The translations under genes and the position numbers were made by a program. 64,000 bases of DNA from Tachypleus tridentatus (Eukaryota > Arthropoda > Merostomata > Xiphosura > Limulidae). The stretch covers positions 154,731,310 through 154,795,309 of the forward strand of contig NC_134837.1 in assembly GCF_004210375.1 (NCBI RefSeq), in the 5' to 3' direction. The notes beneath the pieces are model-generated. The model ran no database searches, was not told the DNA's origin, and was given only the letters and a program-made list of their open reading frames with translations. Positions 1 to 11,029 of the stretch are shown one piece after another. Position 1 is the first letter of the stretch; each line of letters starts with the position of its first letter.

Positions 1-369
1 GTCCTTGCAAAGTTAATAAAATAAATTCCGCGCCAGATGCGAATACTTGCTAATTATGTATGTTATGTATTAATATATCATTTCAAAATTATACTGTCAT
101 TCTTATATGTTTCACTAGATGGCGCGATATAATTTACGAATGTTTTCGTTTGTAAGTCACGCAAACTGAAACTTTTTGGTCATTAAAAGGTATAATTCAT
201 CAAATTAAATTAAAACAACCAAAATAGTTAATATATATCTATTATTATCGTGGTAAAATAGTCGCATACAAGAAAAAAAATGCAACATTTATTGTCTACC
301 GGCAAGTTGCAATGTCTGACTTTTTTGTAACACCAGTGTTTGAACTGTTTATCACCCTCTGTAACGTCT
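1..369. other. A+T-rich DNA, nothing recognised
   Basis: No coding pattern, RNA gene or repeat family is recognised here. The stretch ends where a SINE-B copy begins. Confidence 0.5.
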
Positions 370-492
370 CCCCCAGTGGCTCAGCGGTATGTCTGCAGAC
401 TTACAACGCTGAAATCCCGCTTTCGATACCCGTGGGGAGTAGAGCACAGATAGACCAGTGTGTTGCTTTGTGCTTACTTCGAAACAAAACAA
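370..492 (+). mobile_element. SINE-B copy (tRNA-derived)
   Basis: A short retroposon with a tRNA-like head. Its polymerase III box A-like stretch is TGGCTCAGCGG and a degenerate box B is TTTCGATACCC. The tail is TGCTTTGTGCTTACTTC followed by an A/C-rich end. The family recurs at 2866, 5481, 18978, 34916, 48177, 55452, 56601 and 59701, which supports the call. A 68-codon open frame running through it is a shadow. Confidence 0.85.
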
Positions 493-893
493 TAACAGCA
501 CCCTCTATATTCAGTTAACTAAGATTAACTTATAAAGAAAAGCTGATTTTTCAAAATGCTACATGCGTGCGTGTGTAGATGTGAAAAATCTGCAATTTCC
601 TCTAGAGAATCGTGGAAAAGAAATCTGAAAAACAATATATCCATCCTAATAAATTTAGCATTATATATAACGTTTAGGCCATTTTATCTTTTAATTTATA
701 TGGCATAATCTTTATTGTGACATTTGTTCTTCATACAAGATAATTAAAAAAATATTAATTCAAAGCAAGAAATATGGATAATAAAACTAGGGACTCTAAA
801 AAAGTAAACAGACTAGGCTGGAAATAGTGTGTACATTATTTTCTAGAGCTACAACTTCCTATTTTGACTTCACTAAAATTAATAAGTACTGTA
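493..893. other. A+T-rich DNA, nothing recognised
   Basis: No gene, RNA or repeat family is seen in this stretch. Confidence 0.5.
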
Positions 894-1020
894 GACATAC
901 AATTACTAAGTCTTTCGTGATGACGAGAAACTCACTTCAAATAAAAATGTTTTAATACCCATACCAGCCATCTTGGGAATACAATTACCGAGTCTGTTGA
1001 AATATTTCAAGACACACTTA
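894..1020. repeat. Interspersed repeat D copy
   Basis: Contains GATGACGAGAAACTCACTTC (the reverse complement of a segment seen at 29512-29527 and 47700-47730) joined to TTAATACCCATACCAGCC in plus orientation. The same blocks occur at 29402-29527 and 47655-47735. The order of the blocks differs here, so this copy looks rearranged. Confidence 0.55.
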
Positions 1021-1500
1021 CTTTAAAAATGTAGTTTCACTTTTACGCTTTTACCTCAGTTTCTTATCTATTTGAGTAATATCATTGTCACGTGCTTTTC
1101 TTTAAAAAGTGTGGTATGTAAAATCGAATGTCACAGATTGTATATGCTTGTGTTCTCTTGTAGCTACGGAACGTATTTGTGTAGTTAATTGTATCCACGA
1201 TATTGTTTAGAATAGATATATGTAAAAGAGCACAATCAAATAAAAACCAAAGACAAGACAAAATTGTTATATATTTATATATAACTTGTTCATTATATAT
1301 TAATTGTATTATTAAAACGGAAAGAGCCACACAGTAGGCCCACCACGGGTATAACAAACAACTTTTTAGCGTTATAAGCCTTCATGCTAACCGTTATGTT
1401 ACGGGGAGAACAATTCTATGAAGAAAAACCTATTATAAAGGTAGGAAAAAGACGTAAAGAGAAAACTCATTAACGATAAATTACGTGTGTCGTCGATCAG
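1021..1500. other. A+T-rich DNA, nothing firm
   Basis: An 89-codon open frame on the minus strand (1088-1357) has no recognisable domain and is probably chance. The 3' part becomes richer in G+C and leads into the candidate promoter at 1500-1620. Confidence 0.4.
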
Positions 1501-1517
1501 TGATCAGTGGAAGAACT

Positions 1518-1540
1518 TGTGACGTCGTCAATGACGTGTT
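1518..1540 (+). promoter_or_regulatory. Paired CRE-like motifs upstream of a candidate first exon
   Basis: Seen: TGACGTCG at 1520-1527 and TGACGTG at 1532-1538, two close matches to the cyclic-AMP response element half or full site, about 85-100 bases upstream of the ATG at 1621. Overlapping GATCAGTGATCAGTGG at about 1495-1510 could supply an initiator-like CAGT. Promoter function is inferred from position only; no TATA box is evident. Confidence 0.35.
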
Positions 1541-1620
1541 CTTCAAAGTGTCGACAGAGTCACTGGATGGTTAGTGCTGGGGTCTCGTGCTGTCTGTTCT
1601 GGTGGTGATGGTCGAGAACA

Positions 1621-1729
1621 ATGAAACCAATTGTGTTTTTAGCTTATCTAACCATCCTAACAACAGAGATACGAACACACCAAGTGCCCACCGTTTACGA
1701 TGTTCTGTCACTCGTATATAAACTCTGCG
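1621..1729 (+). CDS. Candidate first coding exon of a secreted protein
   Basis: The ATG at 1621 opens 36 codons plus one base and ends at a good donor (G|GTAAGC at 1730). The peptide starts MKPIVFLAYLTILTTEIRTH, a typical signal peptide: one basic residue, then a hydrophobic core at residues 4-14. It continues QVPTVYDVLSLVYKLC. It is too short to stand out by length alone; the call rests on the signal peptide, the splice donor and the local rise in G+C with promoter-like motifs. It ends in phase 1, matching the candidate exon at 14344. I do not recognise the protein. A chance ORF is possible. Confidence 0.45.
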
Positions 1730-1890
1730 GTAAGCATTAGTTAATACTATTATTTTACTGTCAAACCAGTTGTTACGTATAACTTGGGCACGATAAAATT
1801 ACGATATTAGTATTTCGTTGAATGCAAATAAAAATAATAACACTCCTGATATAATAATATATTTTGTCTTTATGTTGTTAAAAAGAATAG

Positions 1891-2012
1891 TGTGTTTGTT
1901 TTTCGTATTGTAAAGCCACATCGGGCTATCTTCTCAGCTCACCGAGGCGAAACGACCCCCTGATTGCAGCTTTATAAATCCAGAGACATACCGCTGTACT
2001 AGCGGGGAGTTT
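1891..2012 (-). mobile_element. SINE-C copy
   Basis: Read on the minus strand, it begins with a tRNA-like head (CTCCCCGCTAGTACAGCGG). It passes through TCAGGGGGTCGTTTCGCC, where box B is decayed, and ends in the family tail GATGTGGCTTTACAATACG. Related copies are at 9700, 11412 and 51867. Confidence 0.75.
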
Positions 2013-2438
2013 GAAAAGAATAAACTCATGTTTGATGAGGAACATTCAGAGCTGAATGATTAATTAAAATTAACAGAAACTTTACAATATACATGTTTTT
2101 ATCGTATTTTGAATAAATAAACTCAGTTTAACATAATAGTTGTTTCGGGCATTAATGTTAGCTTCATCTTCGTGTTTTGAACAAATATAAATTATTCAAA
2201 GTCGTTCACGTATTTTAAAGCGTGTTTTACTTTTTCAATTTTAAAACTTTGTGAATGTTGTTTAAATTGTGAATGAAAGTTTAAGATGAAGACTTCGTGC
2301 TGTACGTTGTGGAATGATAAGGTCTAAAATTCATAAGAATAAGTGAGCTGTTGATTTCTTCTGCCATCGCCCCTCTCTCTATATGTGTGTGTATGTATGG
2401 AAAGAGGGGAGTGCTGTACAAAAACATAATATGTGTTT
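2013..2438. other. A+T-rich DNA, nothing recognised
   Basis: No coding pattern or repeat is identified between two SINE-C copies. Confidence 0.45.
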
Positions 2439-2506
2439 GCATTTTACCGTATAACAAAGTTAAATCGGGCTATCTTCTGAGTCCACTGAGCAGAACCCGG
2501 AGTGAG
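2439..2506 (-). mobile_element. SINE-C fragment (3' part)
   Basis: Carries the SINE-C tail block on the minus strand (plus-strand reading: CGGGCTATCTTCTGAGTCCA). The tRNA-like head is missing or too decayed to see. Confidence 0.55.
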
Positions 2507-2865
2507 TTTTATTGTGAAATGAAATCGATTATATTATTACACATCTTTCATTAAAAAAAAACAACAACTATAAATCAAATTGTAGAATTTATTGATACAA
2601 ACATTTTTTAAAACTTGTATCGACACAAGCATGTCTTAGATTTCAGTGTAATTTAGTTCAAAATAAAAAAAATACATCATTAGAATTAACAGATTATATG
2701 CGTTAGTGACGTAACGTGAGGTTTTACAATTGTCTAACTGCGTCGTCAGTATATTTTTATAAAACCTAGAGTAACATTAATCTATCCACGGTCTCTTGGA
2801 CAAGGAAATTGGAATTTTGAAATTCTAATTACTTGCTAAAACAAATTATAGCTCATATAATAATA
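2507..2865. other. A+T-rich DNA, nothing recognised
   Basis: No gene or repeat is recognised. Confidence 0.45.
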
Positions 2866-2988
2866 AATTGTTTGTTTGTAGTTAAACAGAAAGCTGCCTA
2901 TGCTGTGACAACCGCGTGTATTTATTTATCTCTCGTTTTTCATGTTATAAACTTTCAAAGTTGCCGCGGAGCCACTGGAAGCTTATTA
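2866..2988 (-). mobile_element. SINE-B copy, diverged
   Basis: On the plus strand it opens with the inverted tail (TTGTTTGTAGTTAAACAGAA) and ends near GCGGAGCCACTGGA, the inverted start of the SINE-B head. The middle is diverged. Confidence 0.6.
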
Positions 2989-3261
2989 CAATTACACCAT
3001 TTGATATATTTCATTACGATTCTAATTAAAAAAATAAAAAAACAATGCGGAAGGTTTTAATTAACATTTGAAGCATCATAGAATTAATATATGTAGGAAA
3101 TGTTTATCTTGTTTTATAATAGGGTTCCTTTGAAATACAGCCATGTACACCCAGGTGAAACGGGTCAACGTGTTTTAATGTACCGCATTGTAATAACAAG
3201 AAAGTGGAAGCAACAACTCATTATATCTTGAACTTTATTTAGTACTAATCCAGGTGATGGT

Positions 3262-3520
3262 CTGATGTAGTATGGTGGTTAGGACCATCGACTCGCAAGC
3301 TGTGACTGATAGATTCGAGTCCTGTTACATAATACGTTCGCCCTTTCAGCCGTAAGGGCGTTATAAATATAACGGTAAATCCTACAGTTTGTTGATAAAA
3401 TACGAGCCTAGGAGTTGACTGGCTGCATTCTTCTGGTCTGTCACTTCTAAATTACGGACGGCTAGCGTATGTAACCCTCGACTATCTTTGTGTAAACTTC
3501 AACAAACAAACAAACAAATG
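3262..3520 (+). mobile_element. SINE-A copy, diverged
   Basis: Matches the family in order: box A region (TATGGTGGTTAGGACCATCG), decayed box B (AGATTCGAGTCC), the block CGCCCTTTCAGCCGTAAGGG, then GGACGGCTAGCG and a CAAACAAACAAACAAA end. Many substitutions suggest an old insertion. Confidence 0.8.
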
Positions 3521-3863
3521 TTTATCCGACAGTCAATACCAATGGCGCTAGTGCAGACTTGATTAGCATCGTTTTTATTATGGTTATGGAGGATTTTTTT
3601 ATAAGCTTTGTTTCCATATAATAAAGTAAAATAATTACTGAAAGCTATTTAACGTTCAAGGTAAAAATCCGTTCTGAAAAACAAACAAAGCCTAATGTTA
3701 ATCTCGTGATATAAACTCCAGCACAACATGCATTCGACTCTCGGACTAGGAAACTGTTAAGTTCATTCTCAATTAAACAAACTTTTAGAAGTCCAGACTA
3801 CAAAAAAAATGAAGTTTAACAAACAAGCAAGCAAAAAAGTTAACTGACGGTTTATGTTTATTT
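3521..3863. other. Unannotated DNA
   Basis: No gene, RNA or repeat family is recognised. Confidence 0.4.
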
Positions 3864-4042
3864 TTGAATTTCGCGCAAAGTTACAAGAAGGCTATCTGCG
3901 CTAGCCGTTTTTACCAACGAATAGTGGGATTGACCATGACATTATAACGCCCACACAGCTGAAATGGCAAGCATGTTTGGTGATGGAATTCGACCCTTTA
4001 ACCCTCAGATTACGAGTGGAGTGTCTTAACCAGCTGGGCCTA
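3864..4042 (-). mobile_element. SINE-A copy with internal deletion
   Basis: The inverted tail (GAATTTCGCGCAAAG) and CTGCGCTAGCCGT join directly to TACCAACGAATAGTGGGATT. This skips about 90 bases of body present in full copies such as 14759-15035. The inverted head ends at about 4042. Confidence 0.85.
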
Positions 4043-4450
4043 ACAAACAATAAAGTTAACTGACGGTTTAAGACCCACTATCTTGATGACTACTGAAATA
4101 AATGCCAGAAAAATTCCTACTCAAACCGAAATAATTCGACGGTAGAAATGCTCTCCAATAGAAAGGGTGAAAATAGCAAACGTGACAAAAAAGAAAATTT
4201 TATAGTTATGAAAAGAACATAGTGATTAAACTCACAAAATTATATAATCCTGTTTAGTACCAACTAGAATATAAACAAATTAGTCTAGTTACGTAAGTCA
4301 ACGACCTTCCCCCTCATTGAATTAAAATTTGTGAAAATGATTTTAGTCTAAAATATATTAATTTATCATTTAATGTAATAAAAAAATAACAATGCATGGA
4401 GGAATGATCCAATACTAAATACAACATTGTTTGATTGTTACGGTTGTCTC
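4043..4450. other. A+T-rich DNA, nothing recognised
   Basis: Only a chance 63-codon minus frame partly overlaps the next SINE. Confidence 0.4.
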
Positions 4451-4715
4451 TCGACAACAAGGTGGTTAAGGCACTCGACTCGTAATCCGAGGGTGGTGGG
4501 TTCAAATCCCCGTCACACCAAACATGCTCGATCTTTTAGCCGTGGGGGCGCTACAATGTTACAGTAAATCCCAATATTCGTTGGTAAAAGAGTAGTCTAA
4601 GAGTTGGCGGTGGATGGTGATGACTAGCTGCCTTCCCTCTAGTCTTACACTGCAAAATTAGAGACGGCTAGCACAAATAGCCCTCATGTGGCTTTGGGCG
4701 AAATTCAAACCACTT
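4451..4715 (+). mobile_element. SINE-A copy
   Basis: Near full length. The first bases of the head are changed, then AAGGTGGTTAAGGCACTCGA, box B-like GGTTCAAATCC, the central block and the GCGAAATTC tail follow in family order. Confidence 0.9.
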
Positions 4716-5186
4716 GTTTGTTTTTTTGCTTTTTCTACCGGAATATAACGTTAATCAATGTTACTTTAATAAAACGATGCAGCGCATACATAAACAGTCG
4801 TAAGAGCGTCACTGTGTTTCAGGTATATAGGAAATACATTACAATTGATTTATCGATTATAGGAACTGATATCTGTGTGTAAAACTAATTGAAGCTAAGG
4901 AATGTGGGGCACAAGTACATCCGTTATATCAGAGGCACAGGGGTTACCTGGGGGTTCTTGGGACCTGAATAAAATCTTTCTCTCGCTTTTACTGAGAATA
5001 ATTATCACAATATTTACTGGAATAGATTTTTTTTTTTTATAGTGGGGGACAGGACTCCCGCTTCCTACACCATTTCATAGAGATTGATAAAGTATAAACT
5101 AGAAAGCATTGTTGACAGATAAAAATTGATCCCAATGGTAGGAAACAATAGATTGATGCGAATAAGTATTCTGTTTGACATCTGAA
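4716..5186. other. Unannotated DNA
   Basis: Contains a short T run near 5028 and no recognised gene or repeat. Confidence 0.4.
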
Positions 5187-5468
5187 GGGCCCGGCATGGC
5201 CTAGCGCGTAAGACGTGCGACTCGTAGACCGAGAGTCGCGGGTTCGCGCCCGCGTCGCGCTAAACATGCTCGCCCTCCCAGCCGTGGGGGTGTATAATGT
5301 GACGATCAATCCCACTATTCGTTGGTAAAGAGTAGCCCAAGAGTTGGCGGTAGGTGGTGATGACTAGCTGCCTTCCCTCTAGTCTTACACTGCTAAATTA
5401 GGGACGGCTAGCACAGATAGCCCTCGAGTAGCTTTGTGCGAAATTTCCAAACAAACAAACAAACAAAA
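5187..5468 (+). mobile_element. SINE-A copy, GC-rich head subfamily
   Basis: Full length from GGGCCCGGCATGGCCTAGCG to a (CAAA)n end. The head is a distinct variant: CGCGGGTTCGCGCCCGCGTC replaces the usual GGGTTCGAATCCCCGTC, and CTCCCAGCC replaces CTTTCAGCC. Copies at 20489 and 35686 share this head, and 17312 shares part of it. Confidence 0.95.
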
Positions 5469-5480
5469 GACATCTGAAGA

Positions 5481-5612
5481 GCGCCCCCATTGGCACAGTG
5501 GTATGTCTGTACTCACTCCGTAAGAAACCGGGCCTCGATACTTGTGGTGGGCAGTGCACACGTAGCCCATTGTGTAGTTTTCTGCTTTTTCAGGTGTTTG
5601 TTTAAAATTAAG
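5481..5612 (+). mobile_element. SINE-B copy
   Basis: Head GCGCCCCCATTGGCACAGTG, then box B-like GGGCCTCGATACTTG and GGTGGGCAGTGCACACGTAG. The tail is only partly conserved. It lies 13 bases after a SINE-A. Confidence 0.8.
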
Positions 5613-6154
5613 CAGAAAACTAAACCTCGAATGTTCTGGAATAACAAAATATCTCGTTATCTTTTATTGCATTAAAATTGCACAATACTTTAGAACCTGA
5701 GTTCAGCTTAATAACGTATAATTCTAAAACAGGTTTCTTTGCATTCCCTGAAGGAAAGCCTCCTTTTTAAAATTTGTAAATCACGTGTTGTAGATTTTTT
5801 CTTTGTATGTACAGACTTATGATGTTGTCTGAAAGAAAAAAATAGACGTGTGTTGATTCTTAAGAAAGGTCCTTTGTTATTCAGGCATAAACACTGTCTG
5901 GGACAAAAGAAACAACACTTGTTTTACGGCACATTTTACGACTCAGAATATTTATGAGTTCTTCCAAAATTCTCTGTTTTCGTTTTGTTTTGTACTTTCT
6001 GATATTCAAAGTTTTTATTCACATATTCTTTATGTTTCTACAGCGCAGCTCTGTAAATGTTTTTGTTCCCACGTGTAGATGCCATTGCATATGTTTAATC
6101 TTACCTGTCCTGGAACCTTGTGTAAATCAACTGAATGAATGTCGTCGGTGTTTG
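5613..6154. other. A+T-rich DNA, nothing recognised
   Basis: An 80-codon plus frame at 5954-6196 is hydrophobic, runs into LINE 3' sequence and has no recognisable domain. Confidence 0.4.
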
Positions 6155-6642
6155 GGTAATAAAAGTTCATACCCTGGAGGGTCAGGTTCTCTATGACCTC
6201 TTCCTCCTCCCCGTACTTATATTCTTGGCTGATTGATATTTATATCTGTGAACTGAATATTATTTGGTCCTTTTCAGGGCAATGTCCATGTATTTTGGCT
6301 CGTATACAGTTATTATTTTATTCTATTAGCATAATGTCAAGTTTGCTGGTGGCATTTTAAGTTTATATATATTTTTTATCATTATTTAAAGTTTATATAT
6401 TTTTTTATTATTATTTAAAGTTTTATATTTTTAGTATTATTTAAAGTTTTTATATTTTTTTCTTTTTTATTATTTTTATATTTAAAATATAAGTTAACTG
6501 GGAAGAGATATTTAGGACTAGCTTCATCGTGTATGAGGTACCTGTCTAGTTCGCATAGTAATTCGTTTTTCATCCAATTCTTATTAAAGTACATTATTGT
6601 AAAATGTAGGAGTCTATCTGGTGTGGTTGGTATGTTCGAGTA

Positions 6643-7373
6643 CAGTGGAGCGCCGTTAAGCCGCGATATTTTGGGGGTCAACCTACTTAACCGCGGCTTA
6701 AGTGGTCCGCGGCTTAATACTTTGTGACTGAAAAGCCGAAGTCGCCAACAGCTTCGCCGAGGAGCCTCATCCGGGCCATTGCGTGATCATTATAATATTA
6801 ATGTACAGACTATTCGGATACAATTGACAAGTGCCGTTTTAACACAAACGACCAATGCATTGCAATAGTTCGCTTTTCCCTGTAAAATTTCGTCTTCCCG
6901 CGTTACATGCGGGCCGCCATGTCAATATGATATGCTCACTATTAATTCAGAAACTGAAGTGATTTCTATTGGGTTTGTGGCCAATATTTATACAATTCCA
7001 TAAAAATATCGGATTATCGAATTAAAAATAATACTTTAATTTTTGATCACTTTTTTCACGGATTTACCGCGGATTAACTTTAATGTATGGAGAGGTGTGA
7101 TTCGGTAACAATGGCGGCCTCCATAGAGCTGACATAGAGAGCGGATAAGGTAGATTAACGGTCAATTTCTATTGTAATACATTTATTTATTTCCCAAATT
7201 AAAGCAAATCCTTTTTAAATATCCCCTTGAAGTTATAAAGACAAGGAGAGTGTGAGAAACTTTAAAAAGCCAGGTAGTAGATTTAATACATTAAAAATTT
7301 CGGAACAGGACTTACTACAGCCGCTAAAGCGATTTCACGGTTTACTGGTCCGCGGCTTAATGGCGCTCCACTG
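6643..7373. mobile_element. Nonautonomous DNA transposon (pogo/Tigger-like ends), TA target duplication
   Basis: The ends are inverted: left CAGTGGAGCGCCGTTAAGCC, right (inverted) CAGTGGAGCGCCATTAAGCC, one mismatch in 20. They are flanked by TA at 6641-6642 and 7374-7375. A second inner motif, GGTCCGCGGCTTAA, occurs at both ends. The 731-bp interior has no transposase frame. TA duplication and CAGTGG ends fit Tc1/mariner-superfamily pogo/Tigger elements; the family is inferred. Removing the element plus one TA rejoins the LINE reading frame (HKYS to NIPTT). Confidence 0.9.
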
Positions 7374-8645
7374 TATTTGTGAATGAATTGAGATGATATT
7401 GTTCTTGGAACTCTGTATGCAGTTGTGAGGAGTGTGTTTTGGATTGTTTGTAGTTTAGTTTTAATTATTTTATTGATTACAGTTATCCATGCTGGAGCTG
7501 CATAGTCTATTACAGGTTTAATATATGTTTTACAGATTTTTAGTATGTTATCTGTAGATGCTTCACTGTTTTTACCAGTTAGACTCCTAGCATAGTTAGT
7601 TCTTCGCCAGACTTTATTTTTAATTTCGTTCACATGATTGATCCAAGTTAGTTTTGAATCATAGGTCAGACCTAAAAATTTTGCCGATGGGGCAATCTGG
7701 AGTAGAGTGCCATTCATATATAATTCTGGCTGTTGTTTTTTGTGTTTTGTCGATTTCGTAAAGACTACGAGTTGTGTTTTTGCTGTGTTTATTTTTATTC
7801 TATATTTTTAACAGTATTCACTTATTCTATTTAGTTGCGGTTGTATGTTCGTGGCTGCTACCGTGGGTGTTGCGGCACTTTTCCAGACTGCCACATCATC
7901 TGCGAACTGTGAAGAGAATCCATGATTTGGATCCCTCAGTGGCATATTGTTTACATACATAATGAAGAGTATAGGACTAACCACCCCTCCCTGAGGGACA
8001 CCAGCTTGTTGGAGTAAAGTATTCAGAAAAAGTTCCTTCAACATTTACTCTACATTTTCTATTTTCCAAAAAGTTAGATAACCAGCGAATAATTCCTCGC
8101 GGTAGTTCCATTTCATTCATTCGGAACCTTAGACCATCGTGCCAAACAGTGTCGAATGCTTTCTCGATATCAAGGAAGCAAGCGACTGTACATTCTTTTT
8201 TGTTGAAGCTATCTATTATGGTTTCGGTTAATCTGATTAGGTGGTCTGTCGTTTGTCTAAATTTCCTGAATCCATTTTGTTCTTTTGGTAATTTTGATGT
8301 TATCTCCAAGAATGTGAAGAGTCTATTACTGATTATTCTTTCAAGAATTTTGCCTACACAGCTGGTCAGGCTGATTGGCCGGTAGCTGTTAGGTTTATTC
8401 GCTGGCTTTCCTTCCTTATGGAACATTAATATATTTGCAAGCTTCCAAGAAACTGGGATGTATCCTGAGGATAGTGATAAGTTAAAAAGTGAATTTAGGT
8501 GGTCAAACAATTTCGGAGTGCCCTTTTTTAGGAGGATAGCTTGTATTTCGTCTTCACCTGATGCTTTGTTTTTGTGTTTTTTATTGCTTCTAGTAATTCT
8601 TGAAGGGATATTTCATTTGTTAGTAATGTACTTGCATAATCTGTA
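7283..8645 (-). pseudogene. LINE ORF2 reverse transcriptase, broken
   Basis: Polymerase motif A is CFLDIEKAFDTVWHDG (near 8150), motif B is GVPQGGVVSPILF (near 7990) and motif C is SQFADDVAVW (near 7905), so the catalytic aspartates remain. It is broken by a frameshift near 8575, another near 7985 and an in-frame TAA near 7810. The downstream part (KFLGLTYDSKLTW...DYAAPAW) is the typical post-polymerase region of jockey-type elements. It cannot make a full protein. Confidence 0.92.
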
Positions 8646-8672
8646 AATCAACTGAGATCCAAAGGTTCGGTT

Positions 8673-8932
8673 TATTTTGAATTTCGCGCAAAACAATTCG
8701 AGCGTTATCTACCCTAGCCGTCCCTAATTCGGCATTGATAGATTAGAGGGAAGGCAGCTAGTCAACACTACCAACCGTCAACTCTTGGGCTACTCTTTTG
8801 CCAACGAATAGTGGGATTGACCCTTACATTATAGAGTCCCCACAGCTGAAAGGGTGAGCATATTTGGTGTGATGGAGATTCGAACCCACGACCCTCGGAT
8901 TACGAGTCCAGCACCCTAACCACCAGGCTCGA
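8673..8932 (-). mobile_element. SINE-A copy
   Basis: The inverted tail GAATTTCGCGCAAAA is followed by the whole body and ends with inverted box B (GATTCGAACCC) and head. It sits 17 bases beyond the 5'-truncated end of the LINE. Confidence 0.93.
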
Positions 8933-9027
8933 GATTTAAAGGAATTGGTACTTCAAAATGATTGTAGTAGTTTTATGCTGTTACCGAAAGTAAATTATAT
9001 GTTCAAAATAGTTTATATCTTCCGGAA

Positions 9028-9238
9028 AGCCGGGCATGGCCTATTGGTTACTGTGACCAGACTGTGAATACGAATGCTTCCGCATTATGGGTGCGTTATA
9101 AAAGTGATAGTCAAATTCCATTGTTTTGTTTTTAAGAATAGCCCAGAATTCGGCGGTGAGTCCTAGTTACCGCTTGCCTTGGCTGTAATTTAAAGACAGT
9201 TATAAATAGTTTTGCGCGAAATTTTTGAAACAAACCCT
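9028..9238 (+). mobile_element. SINE-A copy, strongly diverged
   Basis: Starts GCCGGGCATGGCCTATTGGT; keeps GTGCGTTATAAAAGTG, AGCCCAGAATTCGGCGGTG and the tail TTTTGCGCGAAATTTTTG. Box B is lost. Confidence 0.8.
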
Positions 9239-9631
9239 CGGCGTGATTGCATATATTTTGAAGTTTAGTTGTCACATTTTGTAGGTAAAAGTCTGTTTGA
9301 TATTTTATTGTTTAATGTTTTAATATACATATAATTCGGTGTACTTAAGAGACTTTCAAATGTGTGCATAGGGTCATTTGTCACTATTTTAGTATGATTG
9401 GTCTGGTTTTGAATGTTAAGGCGGGTTTGGAAATTTGCCATGAAATTATCCATCATGACATGAGGAAAACACACACAAATGAACCGACATATGAACGTTG
9501 AACTAACCCTACCAAGGTGTGAAAAATAAACGATGAGCCAGAAAACTTAGTTAATAACTGTTCGTGCCCGAAAATGGCGCTTTAATTACTAGTTTCTTTG
9601 CAGTGGTTTTAGGTTACTTTGTAAACGATTG
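9239..9631. other. Unannotated DNA
   Basis: A 69-codon minus frame at 9265-9474 has no recognisable domain. Confidence 0.4.
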
Positions 9632-9688
9632 TTGTTTGCTTTTAGTTAAACAGGAAGTTCCATAATGGGCTCTCTGTGCGTATGTAGG
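9632..9688 (-). mobile_element. SINE-B 3' fragment
   Basis: Only the inverted tail (GCTTTTAGTTAAACAGGAAG, then TGGGCTCTCTGTG) is left. Confidence 0.5.
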
Positions 9689-9699
9689 TGATTTTTTGT

Positions 9700-9828
9700 T
9701 TGTTTGTTTTTTGTATAGCAAAACCACATCGGGCTATCTGGTGAATCTATTGATGGGAATTGAATCACTAATTTTAGCGTTGTAAACCTGTGAACTTACC
9801 GCTGTACCAGCGAGGGATTAACTATTCT
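9700..9828 (-). mobile_element. SINE-C copy
   Basis: On the minus strand the head TCCCTCGCTGGTACAGCGGT is followed by decayed box B (TGATTCAATTCCC) and the tail GATGTGGTTTTGCTATAC, then an A-rich end. Good match to 11412-11526. Confidence 0.85.
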
Positions 9829-10104
9829 TTCCTCACCAAGTGTATGGAAACCTAGTTTCTGTCGTTATAAGTACGTAGACTTGCCGCTGGGGGCGAAACC
9901 ATTAATAATAATTTTAAAAAACTTCACTATTTAGTCCTTTAAGTTTTACGATAACATTTAACCTGATATTACACTATTAAAAATGATCTTTTTTCTTATA
10001 AAATGCACAGATTTTCAACGTTACTTTGCAGTTTGTCCCTCGTGAATAAAGGTTTGCTGCTTTTCAAAATCGCCTGGGTTAGAGGTTTCTTAATTGTTTG
10101 TTTT
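9829..10104. other. Unannotated DNA
   Basis: No gene or repeat is recognised. Confidence 0.4.
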
Positions 10105-10348
10105 CTGAATTTTGGGCCAAGCTACACGAAGGCTATCTGTGCTAGCCGTCCCTAATTTAGCGATGTAATATTAGAGGGAAGGCAGCTAGTCGTCACTACC
10201 CACCGCTAACCTTTGGACTACTCTTTTACCAACAAACAGTGGGATTTACCATAACATTATAACGCACCCACGGCTGAAATGGCAAGCAATGTTGGTGTGA
10301 CCCTCAACCCTCAGATTAAGGGGTCGAGCGCCCTAACCTCCGTGTTTC
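10105..10348 (-). mobile_element. SINE-A copy, diverged, box B region deleted
   Basis: Inverted tail and body are clear (CTGTGCTAGCCGTCCCTAAT; CTACTCTTTTACCAACAAAC). Near the head, a deletion removes part of box B. Confidence 0.85.
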
Positions 10349-10968
10349 TCATTTTTGTCTTTAATTAATGTTTTTAATCTACTTCTTTCTCTAATATCAT
10401 GGATTCTGATAATGATGTTATGTTTAAAGTGAGAAATAAACAAAATTTTAAGGTTATTTCTTTACGCAAACTCTCCTTATTTTGTTTCTTCTTAGAAAAA
10501 ACAAAACATCTAAAGCATGTGGTTACTACTTTGGCTAGTATTTGGTTCTTCCATATTGTTGTACTACATCAAAAATTCGTTATTTTTCATATTTGATAAG
10601 TATCTTCCACGAGTAAGTTATTTTAGCTTGTATTCCGATTTTCACTAAAAAATGCACGTGAGTAAATATATTATTCTGAAAGTTCTGAAGTCACAGTGAC
10701 TATTTTTTACTGCTCATCTCTTATTAATACCTGCCATCCTTTCACAGTAGAAATGCAGTTCTCATTATAATAGAGTTTTCAGTTGAATAGATCACTCCAT
10801 GTTCTTCAGTGTATTGTCTCTTCTCTCGTTATCAAGATACTTCTGTTGTATATCGTGGAAATGGCTAACTAGTCCATCTAGTTCCCACGTGGTGACCATT
10901 TTCATGGGTATTATTTCATAACAAGCTGGAGTACCCGTTCCCTGGACGGAAGTTATGTTTATTTGTGA
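10349..10968. other. A+T-rich DNA, nothing recognised
   Basis: A 65-codon plus frame at 10399-10596 shows no domain. Confidence 0.4.
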
Positions 10969-11029
10969 TTAATGAAAGGTTATGTTAGGACATGAAAAGT
11001 TACTTCCCTTATATGTAGTTGCAAAAATC

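Larger units (their letters stand above)
6155..8655 (-). mobile_element. Jockey-type LINE, 5'-truncated, interrupted at 6643-7373
   Basis: A non-LTR retrotransposon remnant on the minus strand. ORF2 runs from about 8645 down to about 6480: reverse transcriptase from about 8570 to 7808, then the C-terminal part (7717-7376 and 6640-6480). The 3' untranslated part (6155-6480) shares AGACCTCTTCCTCC-like and CAGGGCAATGTCCATGT blocks with copies at 28270 and 36250. The 3' end has an unusual A+T tandem stretch with period about 30 (TTTAAAGTTTATATA). The endonuclease domain and ORF1 are absent. Confidence 0.93.

Noticed and set aside
1088-1357. 89-codon minus ORF with hydrophobic start
   Set aside because: No signal-peptide organisation, no domain, and it lies upstream of and antisense to the better-supported promoter/exon region.
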